Assembly: GCA_905215815.1 (NCBI GenBank)
Contig: CAJMRN010000052.1
Coordinates: forward strand, 1 to 14,844
Reading direction: 5' to 3'
Source of the DNA: an uncultured bacterium
GTDB taxonomy: Bacteria > Actinomycetota > Coriobacteriia > Coriobacteriales > Coriobacteriaceae
Length of the DNA stretch: 14,844 nucleotides
Part shown: piece by piece, positions 1 to 7,198 of the stretch
How the letters are laid out: each line of letters opens with the position of its first letter
Numbering within the stretch: position 1 is the stretch's first letter
Made by a program: the position numbers and the translations under genes
The notes under the pieces: model-generated
The model's input: only the letters and a program-made list of their open reading frames with translations
Database searches by the model: none
Told to the model about the DNA's origin: nothing

Positions 1-1
1 C

Positions 2-934
2 GTTGTTCCCAACCCCGGTTATACCGACCCCGCCGCGATGCAGCCTTCTGCCGAGCCTACCCGGGTTATGGGCTATGGCGACACGGCGCAGGATTCTTAC
101 GCTGCATCTTCGCAGGGCCCCTATGGCAACGCGGCTCCGGACCCGTTTGATTACGCGCCGCAGGATTCTTATGCCGACTCGACGCCGAATCCCTATGATA
201 ACCTGCCGCATAATCCCATTCCGCAGCCTCAGCAGACGACGTATATGCCGCGTACGGCGCAGGTCCAGTCTCGTTATGAGTCGCGCGATCCGCATGCGCG
301 CCAGCCGTATCGCGAGTATCCCAAATCGATTCCGCAGTATGGTGAGGACGAGGAGAGGGCACCGTCGCGTTCGTCGAGCGTGGTCAAGAAAATCCTGATT
401 GTGTTGGCGATCTTCTTTGCCTTGTCGGTCGTGTTCGCCATCGTGTCGGGCATGGTCAACAAGCGGGGCGCCACGACCGATGCCACGACCGAGCAGGCCG
501 AGACCACCCAGTCTGCTGCCGTCGACCTGAGCGATATCCCGGGACAGCACTGGTCCAACGCCAAGAAGCTCCTCAAGTCGCGCGGAGCCGACCTTTCGAA
601 CGCCGTGATCCTGACCGACGATGGCTCAACGCCCGTCATCGATTCCAACTGGGTTGTTACGAATGCCTACTATAACGACAACGGCAACCTGGAGATTCAG
701 CTCACGCACAAGAACAGCTATGGCAACTCGTCCGGCGGCCAAAGCGGTACCGACAGCTCGAGCTCCAATACGTTGGAGGATTTGAGCAACAAGGCGCAGG
801 AGTTGGGAGACAAAGCGCAAGAGCTGGGCGATACGGCACAAAACCTGGGTGATACCGCGCAGAACTTGGGAGACATGGCGACGGATGCCTGGAACGCCCT
901 ACAAAACGGCATTTCGGGCGCACAGGGTAACTAG
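2..934 (+). CDS. Single-pass membrane protein with PASTA-like external domain (5' end missing)
   Basis: The frame is open to the window edge (visible codons V-V-P-N-P-G-Y before the Met at 38), so the start lies upstream. Counting from that Met, residues 1-110 are rich in Pro, Tyr, Gln and Asp and look disordered and cytoplasmic. Residues 117-140 (KKILIVLAIFFALSVVFAIV) are a membrane segment. Residues 162-225 form a compact external region containing GQHWSNAKKLLKSRG and a final NGNLEIQLTHK, which resembles a PASTA fold (domains that often bind cell-wall fragments). A Ser/Gly linker follows, then four tandem (K/T)AQ(E/N)LGD heptads at 252-279, predicted amphipathic helix. A cell-envelope role is inferred. 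The missing N-terminus could carry a zinc ribbon or another domain. The gene ends 12 nt from the convergent CDF gene, with no clear terminator between them. Confidence 0.75.
   Translation, partial: VVPNPGYTDPAAMQPSAEPTRVMGYGDTAQDSYAASSQGPYGNAAPDPFDYAPQDSYADSTPNPYDNLPHNPIPQPQQTTYMPRTAQVQSRYESRDPHARQPYREYPKSIPQYGEDEERAPSRSSSVVKKILIVLAIFFALSVVFAIVSGMVNKRGATTDATTEQAETTQSAAVDLSDIPGQHWSNAKKLLKSRGADLSNAVILTDDGSTPVIDSNWVVTNAYYNDNGNLEIQLTHKNSYGNSSGGQSGTDSSSSNTLEDLSNKAQELGDKAQELGDTAQNLGDTAQNLGDMATDAWNALQNGISGAQGN
791..874 (+). repeat. Four tandem 21-bp heptad-coding repeats
   Basis: Four successive codon blocks encode KAQELGD, KAQELGD, TAQNLGD and TAQNLGD. The DNA of the units differs at several wobble positions, so the peptide is better conserved than the DNA, which suggests selection on the helix rather than very recent slippage. 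The period of seven with A and L at fixed positions fits an amphipathic or coiled-coil helix. Confidence 0.75.
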
Positions 935-946
935 CTGTTAAGCGGG

Positions 947-2128
947 CTACAGCTGCTCTGCCGGACGGTCGGGCGAGCTAAAGCCCGAGTCAAACGTAAC
1001 GACGCATGATGCATCGGGCCGGCGCTCGTGCACGATGCGCGTGACGAGCTCCAGTAGCTCCTCGTCGGATATGTCAAAGCCGTCGGGACGCACCAGGTCA
1101 AACGAAACAAAGCCGTCGTGCTCGTGCAGGTCGTGGATGGAAAGCGCGGGGTCGATCTGCGCTACGCCGCGCTTGACCCAGCCGCGCAGGTCGTCACCGG
1201 TTGTTGCAATGGGGTCGCAGTGCAGCGTGATGTCGATGCCCATCTGATGCTTGATGTCGTGCTCGATGGTGTCCAGAATCTCGTGGTGCTCAAAGGCATC
1301 GCCCTCGCCGGGCATTTCGACGTGTGCGCTGGCAAACTGACGGCCGGGGCCGTAGTCGTGCACCATGAGGTCGTGCGTGCCCAGAACCTGGGGGTACGAC
1401 ATGATCCTGTCGCGGATTTCCTGGACGAGCTTGGGGTCGGGCGCTTGCCCCAACAGCGGGCTGATGGCGTTGCGCACCAGGCCCATGCCGCTGATGCAGA
1501 TGAAAATGCCCACGCCCAGGCCTGCCCAGCCGTCGAGATCAAAGCCGGTCGCTTGCGAAATAAGCGCCGCCGCCAAGACCGAGCCCGAGGTGATGACGTC
1601 ATTCTTGGAGTCCTGTGCCGTGGCGATGAGCGTCTCCGAGTCGATGCGATCACCCAACGTGCGGTTGAACGCGGCCATCCAGAGCTTAACGAGCATGGAT
1701 GTAGCCAGTGCCGCAAGGGAAACGAGCGTGTAAGCGGTGGTGGAGGGCTTGATGATCTTGGTAACGGACTCGAGCACCAGATTGATGCCGACAGCACAAA
1801 CGAGGACGGCGACAACCAGACCGGCGAGGTATTCGTAGCGGCCGTGGCCATAGGGGTGGCCTTCGTCGGCAGGGCGGCTGGCAAGTCGGAATCCGAGCAG
1901 GCTCACGATGTTGCTCGAGGCATCGGAGAGGTTGTTGAAGGCGTCGGCGATAAGCGAGACAGAGCCGGCGAGCAGACCCGCGATGCCCTTGGCTAGGCAC
2001 AGGGCAATGTTGAGGCCAATGCAAATGAGGCTTGCGACAAAGCCCGCGTTGGTGCGACAAGTTGTATCGATCGGCTCGCTTTCGCTGCCGGGAACAAGCG
2101 TATGTACCAGCCGATTTACAAATAGCAT
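947..2128 (-). CDS. Cation diffusion facilitator (CDF) family metal exporter
   Basis: This is a 393-residue transporter that would export divalent metal (Zn, Fe or Mn) in exchange for protons. Residues 28-230 hold the transmembrane domain. TM2 carries the CDF signature SLIADAFNNLSDA (D62, N66) and TM5 carries ATAQDSKND (D173, D177), the usual metal-site pairs; the GHPYGHGRYEYLA loop after TM2 is also typical. Residues 231-308 are the cytoplasmic ferredoxin-like domain (HDLMVHDYGPGRQFASAHVE, then HHEILDTIEHDI with its His cluster). A further ~80 residues form a C-terminal extension. The D-x3-N / D-x3-D pattern is common in Gram-positive Mn-type CDFs, but the metal is inference. The ATG at 2128 was chosen because TTAGGA lies 8 nt upstream; an ATG at 2212 would add 28 residues encoded by the repeat region. 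The first ~25 residues belong to a repeat that recurs at 3829-4013. Confidence 0.9.
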   Translation of the reverse strand: MLFVNRLVHTLVPGSESEPIDTTCRTNAGFVASLICIGLNIALCLAKGIAGLLAGSVSLIADAFNNLSDASSNIVSLLGFRLASRPADEGHPYGHGRYEYLAGLVVAVLVCAVGINLVLESVTKIIKPSTTAYTLVSLAALATSMLVKLWMAAFNRTLGDRIDSETLIATAQDSKNDVITSGSVLAAALISQATGFDLDGWAGLGVGIFICISGMGLVRNAISPLLGQAPDPKLVQEIRDRIMSYPQVLGTHDLMVHDYGPGRQFASAHVEMPGEGDAFEHHEILDTIEHDIKHQMGIDITLHCDPIATTGDDLRGWVKRGVAQIDPALSIHDLHEHDGFVSFDLVRPDGFDISDEELLELVTRIVHERRPDASCVVTFDSGFSSPDRPAEQL

Positions 2129-2236
2129 AGCGGTCGTCCTAACAATCATGGTTAAGGGGATAGTGTAGCTTGCGCGGGCGCGCTGCGTGTCGAAGCTTAG
2201 AAAATGCAGCAATGGTCTGCCCGCGTTAACGGGCGA
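2054..2236 (-). repeat. Direct repeat copy A (5' end and upstream region of the CDF gene)
   Basis: This segment matches 3829-4013 in the same orientation. The best-kept block is 2054-2132 against 3829-3907, both 79 nt with only a few differences. Similarity continues more loosely through TTAAGGGGA and AGAAAATGCAGCAATGG to about 2236. It covers codons 1 to ~25 of the CDF gene plus about 100 bp upstream. Confidence 0.85.
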
Positions 2237-2389
2237 CGTGGGGTGAGCAGGGCGTATCGCCCGGCGAGTGTGGTTTCCCCGACTCGTCGATAGGCGGGAC
2301 GCGTTTCTGCGCTACCATTTCCACTAGTTATGACTACAGCCGTGCCGCATGTGCAAACCGTGCGCCGCGGATAAATTGGAAGGGGAGCT
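2213..2389. other. Divergent intergenic region between the CDF and ATP-grasp genes
   Basis: Beyond the end of repeat copy A it holds a loose inverted repeat (CGGGCGA at about 2229, TCGCCCG at about 2250) and the ribosome site GGAAGGGGAG just before the ATG at 2390. No convincing -35/-10 pair was found. Confidence 0.4.
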
Positions 2390-3781
2390 ATGGCGACGAG
2401 TGCTACGCCTGAAATCAACGGATACGAGCTGACCGATGACCAGGTTGACAAGCTCCGCAGCTGGTGCAAGGGCAACGCGGGAGCGACATCGTCCGCGACG
2501 GGCGAGACGTTCGCGCGACCGCTTGCTCCCGTGCTTGTTGGCGGCGACCTGTTTATCTACTCGATGGGCCGCATGTTTTTTGAGTCCTATGGCGTGAGGC
2601 CGCTTGTTCTAATCGCGGAGAACGTCAAGATCGTGACGACGACCAAATTCGCCGAGATCATGTATGTTCACGGTACCGATGACGAGCCTACGCTGCTCGG
2701 CGCCCTCAAGGCCGTCTCGGATGCCGTTGCTCCCTGTGACCCGATGCTTCACGTTTTGGGTACGGGCGACTGGTATGCCCGCACGTTTGCTCGCAATGCG
2801 GAGCTGCTGCGCTCTTGGGGCTTTACTACGCCGTACTGCGACTACGACACGTTTGATTCCATTACGCAAAAAGGTATCTTCCAGGGCATTTGCGACGAGC
2901 TGGGCATCGCCCATCCAGGTACCTATGCCATGCCTTGCGACGAGTCGGTCGAGGCCGTTGACCCGTATGCCTGCCCATTTAGCTTCCCGGTCATTGCCAA
3001 ACCCTCGAATTCTACTGCTTGGCATTATGTCGAATTTGACGGCAAGGCAAAGGTCATGACGGTTGACTCCGCGGAGGAACTCGCCCGCGTCTACTCGGCG
3101 CTTCGTTCTTCGTGCTACGACAAAGACCTGCTGGTTCAGGATATGATTCCCGGATTCGATGAGTCGCTCTATTCCATTACCTGTTTTGCCTGGAAGGGCA
3201 AGGTTGAGTTCTCTGTCCTGGGTCACGTGCTGCTGCAGGACCACGCGCCCTCTGCCATCGGTAACCCGGTCGTGATCGTGGGCGATACGGAGATGCCCGC
3301 ATGGAAGGTCAATCTTCTGAACGATGCGAAGCGCTTCCTCGAGAAGGTCAACTATACGGGATTTGCCAACTTTGACGTTATGCACGACTCTCGTGACGGC
3401 TCGTATCGTTTCCTTGAGGTCAATGCCCGCCTGGGGCGCAACTCGTGGTACCTTTCGCTCGCAGGTATCGATCTGCCGCGCGTTATGGTCGATCACTGGA
3501 TTGCCCCCGCATGCCTTGGCACGAAGCTGACGGCAACGTATGGTACCCAGGGCGAGCCCTCCCATGCGTCGCGCGCATTTACGTTCAAGATGGTTCCCGA
3601 TGCCGTCATCAAGCGCTATGCCGCTTCTTGTGCCGATAAGGACTATGCGCTTTCGGACAAGGCGGATGAGTCGCCCGTTCTGTGTAAAGCGGACACGCTT
3701 GAGCACAGGCTCTGGGGATGGATCACAAACATGAACCAGATTCGCAAGTTTAAGCGCTACGTTGGAGATGCCCGCAAGTAG
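2390..3781 (+). CDS. ATP-grasp carboxylate-amine ligase, D-aspartate-ligase-like
   Basis: This 463-residue ATP-grasp enzyme would activate a carboxylate as acyl phosphate and join it to an amine. The N-terminal Rossmann-like part contains PVLVGGDLFIYSMGRMFFESYGV (47-69), a pattern I associate with peptidoglycan D-aspartate ligases (Enterococcus Asl type) and carbamoyl-phosphate-synthase-like relatives. The ATP-grasp core follows: FPVIAKPSNS (199-208, K204 nucleotide binding), LLVQDMIPG (247-255), and the Mg site TGFANFDV...FLEVNARLGRN (323-351; E343, N345). A plausible role is adding the cross-bridge amino acid in the cytoplasm, but the substrate cannot be read from sequence. GGAAGGGGAG lies 5 nt before the ATG. 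It is a single-gene unit lying between two direct repeats, and a weak terminator follows at 3789. Confidence 0.85.
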   Translation: MATSATPEINGYELTDDQVDKLRSWCKGNAGATSSATGETFARPLAPVLVGGDLFIYSMGRMFFESYGVRPLVLIAENVKIVTTTKFAEIMYVHGTDDEPTLLGALKAVSDAVAPCDPMLHVLGTGDWYARTFARNAELLRSWGFTTPYCDYDTFDSITQKGIFQGICDELGIAHPGTYAMPCDESVEAVDPYACPFSFPVIAKPSNSTAWHYVEFDGKAKVMTVDSAEELARVYSALRSSCYDKDLLVQDMIPGFDESLYSITCFAWKGKVEFSVLGHVLLQDHAPSAIGNPVVIVGDTEMPAWKVNLLNDAKRFLEKVNYTGFANFDVMHDSRDGSYRFLEVNARLGRNSWYLSLAGIDLPRVMVDHWIAPACLGTKLTATYGTQGEPSHASRAFTFKMVPDAVIKRYAASCADKDYALSDKADESPVLCKADTLEHRLWGWITNMNQIRKFKRYVGDARK

Positions 3782-3785
3782 CGAA

Positions 3786-3818
3786 TAAGGTCCGGCCGCC
3801 ACGCCGGCTTGGGACTTT
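3786..3818 (+). terminator. Weak terminator-like hairpin after the ATP-grasp gene
   Basis: CCGGC (3792-3796) pairs with GCCGG (3803-3807) over a 6-nt loop. The outer GTCC and GGAC could close further, and TTTATT follows. The stem is imperfect and the T tract short, so this is tentative. Confidence 0.35.
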
Positions 3819-3903
3819 ATTGGTTGGAGCGACAAGTTGTATCGACCGGCTTGCCCTCGCTGCCGGGAACAAGTGTATGTACCAGCCGATTTACAAATAG
3901 CAT
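3817..3903 (-). CDS. 28-codon mini-ORF, free-standing copy of the CDF N-terminus
   Basis: It starts with ATG at 3903, with GAGGAG 7 nt upstream, and encodes MLFVNRLVHTLVPGSEGKPV followed by DTTCRSNQ and a TAA. The first 25 residues match the CDF exporter N-terminus (MLFVNRLVHTLVPGSE, then DTTCR); the match stops where the CDF enters its first membrane segment. Its ribosome site is stronger than that of the CDF copy. It may be a translated leader-type peptide, a remnant of a deleted second CDF gene, or the reading frame of a dispersed repeat. Differences between the copies largely preserve the peptide, which hints at translation. No function can be assigned. Confidence 0.4.
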   Translation of the reverse strand: MLFVNRLVHTLVPGSEGKPVDTTCRSNQ

Positions 3904-4013
3904 AGCGTATCTCCTCGCATCCTCGTTTAAGGGGACAGTGTGGTCCGCATGGGCGCACCGTGCACCGATGCTCAGAAAATGCAGCAATGGGCTGCTGGAG
4001 CTAACAGGCAGGG
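3829..4013 (-). repeat. Direct repeat copy B
   Basis: Second copy of the segment at 2054-2236, same orientation, on the far side of the ATP-grasp gene. It keeps the ribosome site, the start codon, the conserved TTAAGGGGAyAGTGT block and AGAAAATGCAGCAATGG. The rest of the 3782-4121 gap holds a small GACAT-ACTTA-ATGTC hairpin near 4077-4091 and the ribosome site AAAGGAGG before 4122. Confidence 0.85.
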
Positions 4014-4121
4014 CTTCTTGTCCGACCGTGTGCTCCATTTTGGGCCACATGGGTATGGGCATGTGCCTGCCTGCCCGACATACTTAATGTCGACAGCCCC
4101 TGTGCAAAGGAGGACGTATCC

Positions 4122-5459
4122 ATGGACGAGATGTTTGCCATTAAATGCCAAAACTGCGGCGGCCCTATGTACTCACACCAGGCTAAACGCAGCTTTGAGT
4201 GCGCCTATTGCGGCACGGTCATCCCGTGGCAGGCCGATGCGGGGGAGCCCAAGAGCGCCCTGGGCATTCGCCATGCGCCGCTGACGGTTGTCGATGGGCT
4301 GCTTAAGCTCACCCACGTGTCGCAACTCGAGCGCCCGGTGGACCCTGACTGGTATTTCTTTAATGCGTACTGGCGCAACCAGTCGGTTCTGGAGCATCTG
4401 CTGTGGGAGGACCGCGGCACGGCGCAGGAGTTTCAAGAGGCAGCGCACGTGAGCATTCCGTGCCCCTTCTGCGGTGCGTCCTTTGAGGGGTCATCGACCC
4501 AGCGCGTGTTTGAGTGCCCGTCCTGCGGCAATAAGATTGGCGTTGCTGACCTGCTCAAACCCGGTACGTTTAGCAAACGCTTGACCTTGGGCGTTGGTGC
4601 CGAGTACGTGCCTGAGCAGGGCATTCCCTGCGAAATCTCGCCACAGCAGGCACGTGCCAACGCGCTGCAGCTGGTGCGTCAGTATCCCGACGCCTTTGCC
4701 GGGCACGACGTGGAAGACGCGATTCAAAATGACACGATGCTCTTCTACTTTCCCATGGCGCTCGCGGACTTGCGCATGATGGTGTCCTTCCCGGGCAAGG
4801 GACTGAGCAAGGAGACCCTGGTGTACTACGAGGTGCTCGACTGGGCGTATCCCAGAGCAAATTACCTGGACGTTCGCCTTATGGGCATTCTGGAGCCGTG
4901 GGACTTTGCCAAGGTTGGGCCGTTTGACCCGGCCATGCAGGAAGGTGACTTCCGCGTTGTCTCCGTCGATGCGTCTACCAAGGACCAGGTGGTCATTGAT
5001 AAGCTGGCGCTCGACATTGCGGGCAACGATGCCGAGGCGGTGCTGGGGCTCAATAAAAAGAGCATCCGCACCTGGGCGCGCAAGGCCCGCAAGCATAAGG
5101 ACGGCCTAGTGATGGTGCCGGTCTACTTTGTCGATCGTCCGGCGACGGACGGCCGCGATGGCGAGCAGGTGCGCATTGCTGTAAACGGCCAGACGGGTCG
5201 TGCGGCAGCGGTAGTGTTTAGCGACAAGCGCGAGACGCATGTGGTGGCGCCGCTCAACCCGAGCCTGCATCTGTCCGGAGAAAGCACTGTGCATGCCACG
5301 CCCATCGAGGTCAAATACGTTAAATCGCCCTTCCTGTACCAGATCGTGCGCCGTGGAGGCGGCGAGCAACCGCGCCAGGTGGCAGCGGTGGCCGAGGGCT
5401 CCTACCGAGAGGAAAAGCCCAAGCGCAAGGGCCTGCTGGGTGCGCTATTTGGGAAGTAG
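4122..5459 (+). CDS. Double zinc-ribbon protein of unknown function
   Basis: A soluble protein of 445 residues. Two four-cysteine zinc ribbons are visible: C9-x2-C12 with C27-x2-C30 (IKCQNCGGPMY, FECAYCGTVI), and C114-x2-C117 with C132-x2-C135 (IPCPFCGASF, FECPSCGNKIG). Between them is a segment rich in aromatic residues (WYFFNAYWRNQ, HLLWEDRG). Residues 150-400 are mixed alpha/beta and include VYYEVLDWAYPRANYLDVRLMG and VRIAVNGQTGRAAAVV. The C-terminus is basic (KPKRKGLLGALFGK). There is no signal peptide or membrane segment. Paired ribbons suggest structural zinc or nucleic-acid contact, but I recognise no enzyme family and assign no function. AAAGGAGG lies 8 nt before the ATG. No terminator precedes the IS110 element that begins about 15 nt after the stop, so the insertion may have separated the gene from its own terminator. 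Confidence 0.8.
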   Translation: MDEMFAIKCQNCGGPMYSHQAKRSFECAYCGTVIPWQADAGEPKSALGIRHAPLTVVDGLLKLTHVSQLERPVDPDWYFFNAYWRNQSVLEHLLWEDRGTAQEFQEAAHVSIPCPFCGASFEGSSTQRVFECPSCGNKIGVADLLKPGTFSKRLTLGVGAEYVPEQGIPCEISPQQARANALQLVRQYPDAFAGHDVEDAIQNDTMLFYFPMALADLRMMVSFPGKGLSKETLVYYEVLDWAYPRANYLDVRLMGILEPWDFAKVGPFDPAMQEGDFRVVSVDASTKDQVVIDKLALDIAGNDAEAVLGLNKKSIRTWARKARKHKDGLVMVPVYFVDRPATDGRDGEQVRIAVNGQTGRAAAVVFSDKRETHVVAPLNPSLHLSGESTVHATPIEVKYVKSPFLYQIVRRGGGEQPRQVAAVAEGSYREEKPKRKGLLGALFGK

Positions 5460-5573
5460 GGGGGTGTTCCTATAGTTTTGTCAACTGGGAAATGCTCTCC
5501 GTGCGACCGAATCGCGGCATGCTGACGCCAAGCCATTAGGCCGGTGGGCTTCAGTCTGCTCGGTGCGTTTCGG

Positions 5574-6710
5574 CTAGGCTGCGTAAGGCACCCTGTCTCG
5601 CATGACCGCGTAGATGACCTTCAGTCTCTTTCGCGCCAGCGTCTTGAGCGCCTTGCCATGCGACATGCCCCGCTCTCGGCACCTGGTGTAGTAGTCGCCC
5701 CATCTCCCCTCTGTCCGGGTAAGGCAGTTACATGAGAATATGAGCAGGTTCTTCAGCCTCTTGTTGCCTTGGCGCGATGCCGTCACCGAGGAGATCGAGG
5801 TTCCCGACTGGCGGTTGCGCGGCGCCAGGCCGCAGTACGACGCGAGCCTGTCGTGACTGGGGAAGTCTTCGATGTCGATGGAGATCGCAAGCTCGGAAGC
5901 GGTTTTGGGCCCGATGCCCGGCACCGTCAGGAGGCATCGGTAAGTATCGTCGCCCTCGAGCAGGGCGGAGATCTCCGCCGAGTTCTCGGATATCCTGCGC
6001 GCGAGCAGTTTCACCGCCCGGTCCTCGGCGGCGACGACCGACGCATCCGGCCTTGTCGAGGAGGTTGTCGAGCGGACGAGGGCCTCGATCTTACCGCGCG
6101 CCGCCCCACGCGTGAGCGCCGCCGCCCTGCGGGGCCCGGCGTCGGCTACCGACCAGGCCCCGCCGAGGGATGCCATGAGCCTCAGCTGGGGCCCGTCGGA
6201 CAGGTCGACCAGCGCCTCGAAGGCGGGGCACGATTCCAGCAGGATGCTGCGCAGCCGGTTCTTATTCCTAGTGTTCTCGCAGGTCAGGAAGTTCCTCTGG
6301 GCGGCCAGCGCCCTCGCCGCCGCAATCGTCGGACCTGGGTCTCCGACCGGCAGGAGCGCGTCGGGGATGCCAAGCGCCGTCTTCGCGATGACCATCGCGT
6401 CTCGCTCGTCGGTCTTGGCGTCGCCGGCGAAGAGCCTGGCGGCCCCGTGCGCCGCGAGTCCCGGCAGGTATGCCGCCGACATTCCGGCCGCCCTGGCGCG
6501 GGCGAGCGCGAGGGCGCCTATGTTGCGCGACTGGTCGACGACCACGAGCGCATCGGGGAAGCGGCCGAACAGCGAGTCCAGGTCGTCCTCCCTGTTCGCG
6601 ACGGGGGCGCTCAACAGCACCTCGCCATCTCGAGTCGCGACGCATGCCCAGTGTGACGATTTCCCGACATCGAGCCCGATGACGGCTTCCGGCATTCTAA
6701 TTGGTGCCAC
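5574..6710 (-). CDS. IS110-family transposase (DEDD recombinase)
   Basis: A protein of 378 residues. The N-terminal RuvC-like DEDD domain is visible as IGLDVGKSSHW (D14), VVVDQSRN (D59, where Glu is more usual) and AGDAKTDERDAMVIAK (D101, D104). This spacing matches IS621 (D11, E60, D102, D105). The C-terminal Tnp_20 domain has LLTVPGIGPKTASELA, then FPSHDRLASYCGLAPRNRQSGTS with the candidate catalytic Ser302, and KRLKNLLIFS. The enzyme would cut and rejoin DNA guided by an element-encoded bridge RNA. The GTG at 6710 was chosen because GGAGG lies 8 nt upstream; a TTG at 6725 would overlap that ribosome site, and the ATG at 6695 is too far from it. The gene appears full length and intact apart from the Glu-to-Asp change. 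Confidence 0.92.
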   Translation of the reverse strand: MAPIRMPEAVIGLDVGKSSHWACVATRDGEVLLSAPVANREDDLDSLFGRFPDALVVVDQSRNIGALALARARAAGMSAAYLPGLAAHGAARLFAGDAKTDERDAMVIAKTALGIPDALLPVGDPGPTIAAARALAAQRNFLTCENTRNKNRLRSILLESCPAFEALVDLSDGPQLRLMASLGGAWSVADAGPRRAAALTRGAARGKIEALVRSTTSSTRPDASVVAAEDRAVKLLARRISENSAEISALLEGDDTYRCLLTVPGIGPKTASELAISIDIEDFPSHDRLASYCGLAPRNRQSGTSISSVTASRQGNKRLKNLLIFSCNCLTRTEGRWGDYYTRCRERGMSHGKALKTLARKRLKVIYAVMRDRVPYAA

Positions 6711-6729
6711 GGTGGTATCCTCCAATCGG

Positions 6730-6975
6730 TAGGCCGATCGGAACCCCTCCCCGCGACACCCACATTACCTGGCCGTGGCGCTTGCGCCCGGCAGTTTCCT
6801 ATCAGTCGTCCGGAGCGGCGAGCGCCCCCGGCGGCAACACCCCCCGGGCCTTCTACGGGGCAGGGGCAGACGGCCATCCGGAGGCGCCCGATCGGCGGCC
6901 CCTCGGGGCTTGCCCGTATCGTAGGCAATGCGCCGAATGCTCGCCATCGAAATTTATCGATGGCCTATTTCAGAC
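6730..6975 (-). ncRNA. Candidate IS110 bridge RNA region
   Basis: About 250 nt upstream of the transposase, on its strand, is very GC-rich and full of short complementary segments (for example GGGCGC near 6890 and GCGCAAGCGCC near 6785), with no supported ORF. A clean hairpin at 6943-6964 (GCCATCGA, 6-nt loop, TCGATGGC) lies near the outer end. In IS110-group elements the bridge RNA is encoded in this 5' non-coding end. The assignment is by position and composition; the target and donor loops were not resolved. Confidence 0.45.
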
Positions 6976-7005
6976 TGTAATGGGCGGTACCGGTTGACGC
7001 AGTAA

Positions 7006-7198
7006 CGTGAAAGCCAGAGGTATGGGGCAGCTCACAGGAGCGGGGGCTGCCGTCCGATTGTTTGAGGGTGCCAGATGTAAATAAACAGTGGAGTGGCCGC
7101 AAAAGAGCCGCCTCGCTGGGTAAAATCAAGATGTGCCGCGGAACCCGCTCCTCAGCGCTTAAACTTCGGAGACGCGGGCAACGCAGGTGCTAATGTCT
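7006..7198. other. Unexplained ~190-bp segment between IS110 and an orphan terminator
   Basis: No convincing ORF on either strand. On the plus strand there is a nested hairpin near 7026-7052 (GGCAGCTC, ACAG, GAG, GGCTGCC), then unstructured sequence, then a strong terminator. It could be the displaced 3' region of the zinc-ribbon gene, a small RNA gene, or inert spacer. Confidence 0.35.

Larger units (their letters stand above)
5475..7005 (-). mobile_element. IS110-family insertion sequence
   Basis: The element contains one transposase gene on the minus strand, a short 3' flank and a ~290-nt GC-rich 5' leader. The ends are estimates. A 9-bp subterminal inverted repeat with one mismatch is visible (GTCAACTGG 5480-5488, CCGGTTGAC 6990-6998). 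IS110 elements lack standard terminal repeats and target duplications, so exact ends need comparison with an empty site. The total of about 1.5 kb is normal for the family. The element lies between the zinc-ribbon gene and the accessory region. Confidence 0.7.

Noticed and set aside
1118..1996. Plus-strand frame of ~290 codons inside the CDF gene
   Set aside because: Antisense shadow of a well-supported transporter; low-complexity Val/Gly/Ala composition.
2609..3958. Minus-strand frame of ~450 codons across the ATP-grasp gene
   Set aside because: Antisense shadow; the plus strand has ATP-grasp motifs and a good ribosome site.
7120..7160. Minus-strand GGTTCCGCGG resembling a T-box antiterminator motif
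   Set aside because: It departs from the T-box consensus at key positions and no aminoacyl-tRNA or amino-acid gene follows.
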